This document shows, piece after piece, positions 1 to 7,372 of a stretch of 59,649 bases of DNA. Below the pieces are notes generated by a model. That model ran no database searches. It saw only the letters and a program-made list of their open reading frames with translations, and was not told the origin of the DNA. This DNA is from an uncultured Sphingomonas sp. (lineage in GTDB: Bacteria; Pseudomonadota; Alphaproteobacteria; Sphingomonadales; Sphingomonadaceae). Position 1 is the stretch's first letter. Each line of letters starts with the position of its first letter. A program made the translations under genes and the position numbers. The stretch lies in assembly GCA_913777325.1 (NCBI GenBank), contig CAJYSA010000094.1, forward strand, positions 1-59,649, given 5' to 3'.

Positions 1-174
1 ATCCGACATCTGGTCGGGCAGGCGACCGGCGCGGTGATCTCGAATACCGCGAACGACCGCGTCATCGACACCGTCAGCACCGTCAACGTCAATCTGGTCG
101 GGCTGCCCGCCGGGCTGATGAACGGAATGCTGCTGGTGAACCGAATTGCGACGGAGGCTGCGGGGCCGCGCTGA
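1..174 (+). CDS. 3' end of an unidentified protein gene (5' partial)
   Basis: The window opens inside a reading frame that runs 57 codons from base 1 to a TGA at 172-174. The visible C-terminus contains NVNLVGLPAGLMNGMLLVN and ends in AAGPR; it has no motif I recognise. The stop lies 26 bp before the next start on the same strand, so the two genes are probably one operon. The protein's function cannot be inferred from this tail alone; the composition (Asn, Val, Leu, Gly, Thr) would fit an exported or surface protein but this is a guess. Confidence 0.55.
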   Translation: MRHLVGQATGAVISNTANDRVIDTVSTVNVNLVGLPAGLMNGMLLVNRIATEAAGPR

Positions 175-200
175 ATGACTTGGGAAGGGGATAATCTTCG

Positions 201-1526
201 ATGCGACCTGCGGCCTCCAGCGCGTTTCTCTCCCTCGGGCTGATCGCTGCCCCGGCAGCGGCGCAGCAGCCCGTCCCATCGTCAACCGTGGCGGTCCCGG
301 CTGCGTTGGACGACCGCGACGAGCTGCGCCGGACGCTCGCGATCGAGCGACAGGCATTGGACCGTCAGCAGCGGGCGCTCGACGAGCAACGCGCGCGGAT
401 CGACAGGCTGGAGGCGCGGCTTTCGGGCGATACGGGAACGCAGGTCGCGCAGACCGCCTTGCCGCCGGGCGGCGTGCCGCTTCCCGTGTCGCCGCCGCCC
501 GCGCCACCGCCCGCCGGCACGCAGGTGCAGACCGTCGGTGAGGCGCCGTCGGATCAGCGCCAGGTGCAGGTCGCGGTGCTCTCCGAGCAGGGCGGGATCA
601 TCACCAAGGCGGGGCGCGCCACGGTCGAGGTGAATTTTGAATATGCACGTGCCGATCGCAATCAGGTGGTGTTCCGCGGCGTGCAGATTCCGGAGGCGGT
701 GCTGATCGGCGTGTTCGACATCAACCAGAGCCGGCAGGACGTGCTGACCGTCGGAACGGTCGGGCGGCTCGGGCTGACCAGCCGGCTGGAGATCAACGGG
801 CGGCTGCCGTTCGTCTACCGCTCCGACAAGTCGGTGCTCGCCCCCGTCGCCAACCCGTCCGAGCCGAACGCGGGGCAGCTCGATCGCCCGGTCAGCGGGG
901 CGAACATCGGCGACATCGACTTCGGCCTGCGCTACCAATTTACCGACGGCAACAACGGCGCGCCGTATCTGATCGCGGGCGTGCAGGCAGTGGCACCAAC
1001 CGGCACCGATCCGTTCCGCGTACCGCGCGACGCGCTCGGCAATGCGCTGAAGGGCGCAACGGGGGCGGGATTCTGGGCGCTGACACCGAACCTGACCGCG
1101 ATTTTACCCAGCGATCCGGCGGTGTTGTTCGCGACGTTGGGCTACACGTACAACTTCGCACGCACCATAAACCGACAGATCGGTGCCGCGTTCATCGAGC
1201 GCGTCGCGCCGGGCAGCCAGCCTTCGGCCAGCGCCGGCATCGCTATCGCGTTGAATCCGCGCACATCGATCAGCTTCGGCTATGCCCAGACCTGGGCCCT
1301 GGGCACCAAAACCCGCGTCCGCGCCCTCAACCAGACCACCCAGGAACTGGGCAATCCCGTCACCGCCCTCAGCCGCGACCTCCAGATCGGTCGCCTGCTG
1401 TTCGGCGTCAGCTATCGCACCTCGCCGACCACGACACTCAACTGGAACGTCGAGGTTGGTGCCACCGGCGATGCCGCCGATGTGCGGACGACGCTACGCA
1501 TCCCCTTCACGTTCAACGCCTACTGA
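201..1526 (+). CDS. Outer-membrane beta-barrel protein with periplasmic coiled coil, function unknown
   Basis: The 441-residue product starts with a signal peptide (about residues 1-21, ending PAAAQQ). Residues 40-75 form a charged heptad-like coiled coil (ERQALDRQQRALDEQRARI), followed by a proline-rich linker near 90-110. From about residue 125 the sequence has alternating aromatic and small residues typical of transmembrane beta strands, and it ends in FTFNAY with a terminal aromatic. This architecture matches outer-membrane proteins of the broad 'transporter/MetA-pathway' barrel type, often left as hypothetical in sphingomonads. The start ATG is preceded by GGGAAGGGGA. It lies 26 bp after the partial upstream gene. 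Substrate or partner is unknown. Confidence 0.75.
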   Translation: MRPAASSAFLSLGLIAAPAAAQQPVPSSTVAVPAALDDRDELRRTLAIERQALDRQQRALDEQRARIDRLEARLSGDTGTQVAQTALPPGGVPLPVSPPPAPPPAGTQVQTVGEAPSDQRQVQVAVLSEQGGIITKAGRATVEVNFEYARADRNQVVFRGVQIPEAVLIGVFDINQSRQDVLTVGTVGRLGLTSRLEINGRLPFVYRSDKSVLAPVANPSEPNAGQLDRPVSGANIGDIDFGLRYQFTDGNNGAPYLIAGVQAVAPTGTDPFRVPRDALGNALKGATGAGFWALTPNLTAILPSDPAVLFATLGYTYNFARTINRQIGAAFIERVAPGSQPSASAGIAIALNPRTSISFGYAQTWALGTKTRVRALNQTTQELGNPVTALSRDLQIGRLLFGVSYRTSPTTTLNWNVEVGATGDAADVRTTLRIPFTFNAY

Positions 1527-1751
1527 GCGCAACGGCAATCCAGATAGTGCGACAAGTCGAATGACACCGTCAAACCGAATGCACCGGCTGGTAAACGGGT
1601 AGGGTTGGGGCAGGGACATGCCCTGTTGGCGCAAGCCGCGACACGGCGGCCGCGCTTGCCTTCATGAAGAGGGCGCTGAAGCGATACGGCTCGACTGAGT
1701 AAGGGGCACGTCATTGCCGTTTCGACCTATGGTCGTTTGGACGTACTGGCC

Positions 1752-2984
1752 TCAGCGGGTGCCGGTGAGCCGCTCCTCGAACGCCCGTATCGAGCACATC
1801 CCCACCACGCCCCGCGCGGTGCAGCCGGGAATCGGCAGGACCGCAATATAAGGCCGCTCTTTTGCCAAGTCGGCCAGATTACGGATCTGCGCCAGTGTCT
1901 GGGCACGATATAGTGCGCGGACATAGGCCTGCCCCCTGGCATCGACCAGCCGCTCGAAGACGATCGCACCGCCCGGCGCGGGATCGTCCGCCGTCAGACC
2001 CGGCACCTTCCAATGCAGGTCGAGCAGCCCACCCAGGCTGGCGATATTGGTGTCATGGCCCGACAGCATCGTGACGACCGGTCCCTTCGCCGCCGCCAGC
2101 CCCTGGACGATCAGCGGCGTCAGGCCCGACAGATTGGCTTTGGCGACATAACGCGGCCGAGCGAGCAGGCGAAACTCCTCGCTGTGGAACACCCCCAGAC
2201 GTTCGATATCGGCGGCCGTCGCGCGGCCCCAGCCGACCTCGGCCATCGGCTTGCCCTCGGCATATTCAAGCAGCAGGATCTGAGCGGCGGTCGAAGCGCG
2301 GTCGAGCGCGCCGGTCAGCTTGGGGCGCTTGCCGGGCTTGGCGGGGGCGAGGCCCGAAGGTTCTTGCGTCACGCCGCAACCCGCCGACACGGGGGCGCAC
2401 AGGATCGCGTTCAGCCGCGCCAGTTCGGGGGCCAGCCGCGTCTCGAGCCGCGCGATGCCGGCCTCGCCGCCTGCCTCGCCCAGTACGGCACGCCGGGCCT
2501 GTTCGGGGTCGAAGGACACCGCACCCTCGTCGACTGGCGAAAAGAGCGGGTCGGCGACATCCTGGGGCTGGTGGGCGATCGCGATCGTGCAATTCGGCAT
2601 CAGCGTCCCGGCATAGGCCTCGGCGGTGCGGATCGTGCGCTCGTCGCTATCGGCGACCATGCGAACATCGACGCAGCCCGAACGCGGCAGCAATCCCGCG
2701 GCCGTCCAGATGCCGCGGTCATACCTGCCCAGCCGCGCGATAGCGGCCTGGCCATGCGGGGTCAGATAACCGGCCTTGACCGGCCAACTTGGCCAGGGCT
2801 GCCTGGCGGTGCCCTCGGGCATCGGCGTCGCCTTGGTCGGCGGGCGGACGCCGTGGCGCATCAGCAGGACGACACGGTCGAGCTTCAGCCCCGGCGGAAG
2901 CGCGGGCCCCTTGGCCATTGACGGCGCTGCCATCGTCAGCAGGAGCGGGAACAGGGCGAATCTCAACGCCGGCAATCCTTTCAT
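1752..2984 (-). CDS. Histidine acid phosphatase (phytase / glucose-1-phosphatase-like), secreted
   Basis: A 410-residue branch-2 histidine phosphatase. A signal peptide covers residues 1-24 (ending APSMA). The catalytic RHGVRPP motif is at residues 43-49 and the proton-donor HDTN motif near residue 309, the two signatures of the AppA/Agp family. These enzymes hydrolyse phosphomonoesters such as phytate or glucose-1-phosphate in the periplasm. The frame is open further upstream, but the ATG at 2984 is the sensible start: it gives the signal peptide, and the TGA of the upstream receptor gene overlaps it (TGATG), so translation is probably coupled. The pairing with a TonB receptor suggests uptake of a phosphorylated substrate or its products. 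Substrate specificity cannot be read from sequence. Confidence 0.88.
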   Translation of the reverse strand: MKGLPALRFALFPLLLTMAAPSMAKGPALPPGLKLDRVVLLMRHGVRPPTKATPMPEGTARQPWPSWPVKAGYLTPHGQAAIARLGRYDRGIWTAAGLLPRSGCVDVRMVADSDERTIRTAEAYAGTLMPNCTIAIAHQPQDVADPLFSPVDEGAVSFDPEQARRAVLGEAGGEAGIARLETRLAPELARLNAILCAPVSAGCGVTQEPSGLAPAKPGKRPKLTGALDRASTAAQILLLEYAEGKPMAEVGWGRATAADIERLGVFHSEEFRLLARPRYVAKANLSGLTPLIVQGLAAAKGPVVTMLSGHDTNIASLGGLLDLHWKVPGLTADDPAPGGAIVFERLVDARGQAYVRALYRAQTLAQIRNLADLAKERPYIAVLPIPGCTARGVVGMCSIRAFEERLTGTR

Positions 2985-5560
2985 CAGAAGTGCATCTGCA
3001 CGCCCCAACGGAAGCTGTAGCCATAGCGCTCCCGCTCCACCAATTGCGACCCGGTCCCAATGAAGCGCCGCCACGGCGCGTCGGTCAGGTTCAGCGCCTG
3101 GCCAAAGAAGGTCAGCTGCGGCGTGACCTCGTAGGACAGGTTCAGGTCGAGCTGGCCGTTGTTGTCCGTATATTGGTCGGTCGCCGCCGTGGCTCCGATC
3201 GTATCGAGATATTTGGAGCGGTAAGACCAAGCCGCGCGCACCGCGAGGCCGTGTTTCTCGTAGAAGAGCTGCGCGGTGCCGACATCGCGTGACTGGAGGA
3301 ACAGCGGGAAATCACCGCTGCGCCCGCCCGGAATCGTGCCCCGTCCGTGCCCGGTGATGTGCGCATAATTGGCAGACACCCCGAAGCCGTCGAGTGCGCC
3401 GGGCAGGAATGTAAAGCGAATCTGCAGATTGGCCTCAATCCCCTGCAGCATCGCCTGATCGACATTGATTGGCTGGACGAGATTGATGCCCGTCAGCGCC
3501 TGCCCGCCGAACGTGCCCGAGGCGTTCACCGTCGTGCCGGTGTAGATCGGATTGTCGATGTGCTTGTAGAAATAGCCGATGGAGATCAGCCCCTGTCCCG
3601 GCAGATAATATTCCAGCGCGGCGTCGAGATTGACTGCCTTGTACGGCTTCAGCCCCGGATTGCCGAGCGTGACGGTGGTCGGAGAGGTTGTCTGATCGAC
3701 CTGCACATAGGGCGCCAGATCGGGATAGTTCGGGCGGCCGATCGCGGTCGTCGCCGCCGCGCGCGCGATCAGGCCGTCGCGGATTTCCCACTTCGCATTC
3801 ACGCCCGGAAACCAGTTGGTATAGGATTTCGCGCCGAAGCTGTTGTAATCCTCGTTCAGGGACGAGGTCGCGGTGATGAGCTTGGCCTTGGTCCGATCGC
3901 GGGTATGCTCCACGCGGACACCCGGCGTCAGCGTCAGCGAGCCCAGATGCAGCGTCGCCATCGCGTACCCCGCCGAGATCTGCTCGGCGACGTCATAGTC
4001 GTTGGTCAGGCTGTTGACGCGGCTCGAGCCGATATTGGCGGTGATCGTTCCCGGATTTGCCGCCAGGAACGCCTGCGCGCGATCATAGTCGATCCGTACC
4101 GGAAAGACGTAGCGGCCGTCGTAGAAGCTGCCGTTCCCCAGGTAGGCGACATTGGCGAGCGTGAAGCCGCGCCCGCTGGTCAGGGCATAGGTCAGATAGT
4201 CGCGGGCATTGGTCTTGCTGCGGTCCAGATATTTGGCGCCGAACTTGAGCGTGCTGTCACCGCCGACGGCAATGGGGAGTGTCAGGTCGGCGCGCCCCTG
4301 CCACAGCGTCTCGACCGCGTTGCGATGATCGTAATTGACGCTGTTCAGCGAATAGGCGGTCTGGTTGGCGTTGGGCTGGACCGTCGGGATGAAGGTGTAG
4401 CGCGTGTCCGATACGTCGTAATTGACGGTCAGCGCACTGCCGCCGGTGCGGAAATTATATTCCGAGCGCAGCGGATCGCGCTTCTGCGCGCGGGTCCATG
4501 CCCCCGCCAGGTCGAGCGTCGCGTCGCCCAGCCGGATGCTGCCGCCGCCCTGCACCGAACCGGTATTGTCGGCCTCCTCGCGCCGCCGCACGCGAACGCT
4601 GCCGCGCCCCCGGAAGGTCCCGGCGGTGGCGCTGATCGGGGTGATCGCCGACTGGTTGTCGATGATGAACTGGTCGCGCGTCTCATTGTCGTCGAAGCGC
4701 GACAGCGTGCCGCGCAGGAACAGCTTGACCGCATCGCTCGGCCGCCAGTCGAGGTTCAGCACGACGCCCTCGCGGGTGCGCACCAGATTATAGTCGCGCA
4801 GCCCCGCCTGGTCGGGGAGCGTGACGCTCTGCCCGCCCGCGGTCACGGATCGCCAGTTGGTCGAGCCCTGGAAATTCTCGGACTCGATCGGCCGCTGCGA
4901 ATAATTGACCGACAGGACCGCGCCGAACTGCTGGTCGCGGCCGAAGCGCCCGCCGACCTGGATATCCCCCTCATAGGGATGCTTCCCGTTGAGGTGATAC
5001 GCACCATATTGCAGCCGCGCATCGGCAAACAGCGGCGGCTTGCGGTCGAAGGCGGTCAGGGTTCGGATATTGACCTCGCCCCCGATCGCGTTGGCGTCCT
5101 GATCGGGGGTCAGCGACTTGGTCACGATCACCGAATTGATGAGGGCCGAGGGGATATCGTCCAGCTTCACCTGCCGTCCGTCCGGCTCGGGCGCCGGCAT
5201 GGTCAGGCCGTTGAGGACGACATTGACCAGGTTCGGATTGACGCCGCGGATGATGACATAGCGCCCCTCGCCCTGATCGTTTGCCACCGAGACGCCGGGC
5301 AGGCGGCGGACCGCCTCGGCGACATTCTGGTCGGGCAGCTTGCCGACGTCATTGGCGTAGAGCGTCTCGACGACATTGTCCGCCTGGCGCTTGGCTTCGA
5401 TCGCCTTCTTCTCGCCCTGTGCGGTGCCGACCACCACGATGTCAGCGGGCGTGTCCCCATCCGCCGTCGGTGCGACCGCCGGGCTCGTCTGCGCGCTGGC
5501 GGGCACCGCCGTCGAAAGCGCAACGGCGGACGTACCGATGAGCAGCATCAAGGTCTTCAC
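2984..5560 (-). CDS. TonB-dependent outer-membrane receptor, paired with phosphatase
   Basis: An 858-residue receptor. Residues 1-24 are a signal peptide, followed by a TonB box-like DIVVVGT near residue 40. The plug contains LPDQNVAEAVRRLPGVSV and VIIRGVNPN, the pattern of the Xanthomonas/Caulobacter-type receptor subfamily. A 22-strand barrel is expected from about residue 200, and the protein ends in VQMHF with the usual terminal Phe. Start is GTG, supported by GGAAGG six bases upstream. The gene precedes and overlaps by one base the histidine acid phosphatase, so the two are an operon; a role in uptake of an organophosphate such as phytate is inferred from this neighbour only. No convincing Pho box was found upstream. 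Confidence 0.9.
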   Translation of the reverse strand: MKTLMLLIGTSAVALSTAVPASAQTSPAVAPTADGDTPADIVVVGTAQGEKKAIEAKRQADNVVETLYANDVGKLPDQNVAEAVRRLPGVSVANDQGEGRYVIIRGVNPNLVNVVLNGLTMPAPEPDGRQVKLDDIPSALINSVIVTKSLTPDQDANAIGGEVNIRTLTAFDRKPPLFADARLQYGAYHLNGKHPYEGDIQVGGRFGRDQQFGAVLSVNYSQRPIESENFQGSTNWRSVTAGGQSVTLPDQAGLRDYNLVRTREGVVLNLDWRPSDAVKLFLRGTLSRFDDNETRDQFIIDNQSAITPISATAGTFRGRGSVRVRRREEADNTGSVQGGGSIRLGDATLDLAGAWTRAQKRDPLRSEYNFRTGGSALTVNYDVSDTRYTFIPTVQPNANQTAYSLNSVNYDHRNAVETLWQGRADLTLPIAVGGDSTLKFGAKYLDRSKTNARDYLTYALTSGRGFTLANVAYLGNGSFYDGRYVFPVRIDYDRAQAFLAANPGTITANIGSSRVNSLTNDYDVAEQISAGYAMATLHLGSLTLTPGVRVEHTRDRTKAKLITATSSLNEDYNSFGAKSYTNWFPGVNAKWEIRDGLIARAAATTAIGRPNYPDLAPYVQVDQTTSPTTVTLGNPGLKPYKAVNLDAALEYYLPGQGLISIGYFYKHIDNPIYTGTTVNASGTFGGQALTGINLVQPINVDQAMLQGIEANLQIRFTFLPGALDGFGVSANYAHITGHGRGTIPGGRSGDFPLFLQSRDVGTAQLFYEKHGLAVRAAWSYRSKYLDTIGATAATDQYTDNNGQLDLNLSYEVTPQLTFFGQALNLTDAPWRRFIGTGSQLVERERYGYSFRWGVQMHF

Positions 5561-5771
5561 GATGGCCTTCCCCCCGTGCCGCTATGGCGACGACCGGGCG
5601 GCGGATAGATCTGGTGGAAGACAGTTACGCGGCATTGCTATTAGCGATTTGTTACAATCGGGCGGGCATTCAGCCGTAAGAAGGAAAGAGCCGTGATGCG
5701 GGAACCCGCCGCAGCGTGCCAATGAGCGACCGTCCGCGTCGGCGGCGCTCGCACGTCGGAAAGGCATCACC

Positions 5772-6138
5772 TTGATCAAGAGGGCGTCCTCGATCGAGCT
5801 TCGCCATCTCCGCTATTGTCGTGCTGCTGCCGAGCATGGCAGGTTTCGCAAAGTCAGCGTGACGCCGGCCGTGCAGAAATGGGTTACCAGCCGCGGCATC
5901 TGTGATGTGGAGGATCGTCTCGGCGCTTCGCCGTTCCAGCCGCACCTATGTCGTGTCTCTATGACGTTGGCGTGCCAGCACGTTCTCAGGCGGGCGCCTG
6001 CCGTAAGGATGCACTTCGAGGGAGCGAAAACGTCGGTGCGAGCGATCGAAGCGGAAGCGGCCCTATAAGGGTCAGCATCCTCCCATCGCTTGGTTCCAGC
6101 CTCTTGTACGACCTGTTTCAGCTTCATGAGGCGATCGA
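5772..6138 (+). pseudogene. Remnant of a LysR-family regulator (frameshifted, truncated)
   Basis: The frame from 5772 encodes IELRHLRYCRAAAEHGRF, then SRGICDVEDRLGASPFQ and LRRAPAV, clearly a degenerate LysR helix-turn-helix domain (family pattern: MELRHLRYF.A.AE.GSF, SR.I.DLE..LG..LF.R, LT.AG). It stops at 6068, but from about 6050 a second frame carries GPIRVSILPSLGSSLLYDL, the expected start of the effector-binding domain. The C-terminal two thirds is missing; the ROK gene begins at 6143 on the other strand. Several conserved residues are substituted. This is therefore a dead gene with a frameshift near 6050 and a deletion after about 6138. Confidence 0.75.
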
Positions 6139-6142
6139 TCAC

Positions 6143-7264
6143 TCATGCAGATGCGCTCGAAATCCCTGCGGTGGCAATGATGGGAAGCAGCGCCGCTCCC
6201 AGGACGGTGGCTTGCTCGCCGATGGACGACGCGCGGATCGCGGGGCGGCCGAGATTCTCTTCCCACCGCCGTTTCGTGAGGCGCTGCGCCAGGTCGTGGC
6301 GGATCACTTGCGGGAGGGGGCCGGATAATACGATCTCCCCCGGATCGAACCACGCGAGCGCGCCAGAGAGGACCGGCGCAAGCTGCGACGCGGCCCTTTT
6401 CGTCCAAGTGGCGACGGTTGGGTTGTTGAGATCGATCAACTGCGGGATGTCGGTCACTGCGCTGACCACGTGACCGCTCTCGCGAAGGGTGCGCATGAGG
6501 TCGGCCGTACTGGGGCGAGGCTTGTCCGCTGGAAATAGCTGTCCGATCTCCCCGACGTTGCCATATTGGCCCTTCAACAGCCGCCCGTCTTCGATCACGC
6601 CTGCGCCGATGCCGTGACCGAACAGGATGACCAGCGCCGAACGACAGCGCTGGGCGAGGTCTGACAGATAGAATTCCGCCAAAGCCGTCGTATTGGCGTC
6701 GTTCTCGACCCAGACGGGCATCCCGAAGATATCCGACATCACGGCGACCAGATCCGTGTCGCGCCATTGCTGGAGGCTGGCGACCGTGATCCAATGGGCG
6801 CGATCGTTGATCGCATTCGGCCCCGGAACACCGATGCCGCAGCCGATCAGCCGCCGACCGAGCAGATTGTGCCGGTCGACCAATTCCAACGCGATGCGGC
6901 GGACCTGTCGCGCAAAGACCGTCGGATGCGAATCGTCGAACGGTTCGCGAACGACGGCGATGGGCTTGCCTCGAAAGTCGACGATGGTCACGTCGACCGC
7001 GCCATAATGTGGGGCCGCGCCGATCGCGTAACCGGCCGTCGGCGAAATCCTGAGCGGAACGGACGGGCGGCCGCGTCCCGGTCCACGTTGTGCATCCGCC
7101 TCTTCGATCAGGCCCAGCGCGATCAGGTCGCTGGTCATCTTGGTCATTACCGAAGGACTCAGCCCCACTTCCTGACACAAGACGAAGCGCGACGCTTCTC
7201 CCCGCACCCACAGTCGATTCAGGATGCGGTTCTGCATCCGGTCGTTGAGAAGATCGCCAGCCAT
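6143..7264 (-). CDS. ROK-family transcriptional repressor (NagC/Mlc/XylR type)
   Basis: A 373-residue protein with an N-terminal winged helix-turn-helix (residues about 8-60, containing ILNRLWVRGEASRFVLCQEV and LSPSVMTKM) and a ROK sugar-kinase-like domain (about 75-365). The glycine-rich GIGAGVIEDGRLLKG and GNVGEIGQL segments are the ROK signature, but the CxCGxxGC zinc cluster is absent. ROK repressors sense sugars or phosphosugars. GTG at 7270 is in frame, but AGAGG sits seven bases before the ATG at 7264, which I take as start. The gene is divergent from the TonB receptor at 7373 and an NagC-like palindrome lies between them, so it probably controls that receptor and itself. Confidence 0.88.
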   Translation of the reverse strand: MAGDLLNDRMQNRILNRLWVRGEASRFVLCQEVGLSPSVMTKMTSDLIALGLIEEADAQRGPGRGRPSVPLRISPTAGYAIGAAPHYGAVDVTIVDFRGKPIAVVREPFDDSHPTVFARQVRRIALELVDRHNLLGRRLIGCGIGVPGPNAINDRAHWITVASLQQWRDTDLVAVMSDIFGMPVWVENDANTTALAEFYLSDLAQRCRSALVILFGHGIGAGVIEDGRLLKGQYGNVGEIGQLFPADKPRPSTADLMRTLRESGHVVSAVTDIPQLIDLNNPTVATWTKRAASQLAPVLSGALAWFDPGEIVLSGPLPQVIRHDLAQRLTKRRWEENLGRPAIRASSIGEQATVLGAALLPIIATAGISSASA

Positions 7265-7299
7265 GCCCACGCCTCTACAGGATCGACCGAATATCTGTT

Positions 7300-7318
7300 T
7301 TATTTTTGCAGGAAATAA
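7300..7318. promoter_or_regulatory. Candidate ROK-repressor operator, TTATTT-N7-AAATAA
   Basis: A perfect inverted repeat, TTATTT then seven bases then AAATAA, lies in the 108-bp divergent promoter between the ROK regulator (start 7264) and the receptor (start 7373). The known NagC/Mlc sites of enterobacteria are A/T-rich palindromes with TTATTT and AAATAA-like half-sites, so the match in sequence and position supports an operator. It is the most AT-rich stretch nearby and could also overlap promoter elements. Confidence 0.6.
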
Positions 7319-7372
7319 TAAAAACTGTCACGAAAAGCGTGAAAGGCGCCCCCAACAAACAAGGGGCTCTCC

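Noticed and set aside
3347-5608. A 753-codon open frame on plus, antisense to the phosphatase-linked TonB receptor
   Set aside because: Its translation is low-complexity Arg/Gly/Val/Ile-rich sequence typical of the opposite strand of GC-rich genes, and the minus-strand receptor is unmistakable.
5561-5700. A Pho box upstream of the receptor/phosphatase operon
   Set aside because: TTGTAACA- and CTGTC-like words are present on the minus strand, but they do not show the 11-bp spacing of two CTGTCAT repeats. Too weak to claim phosphate control.
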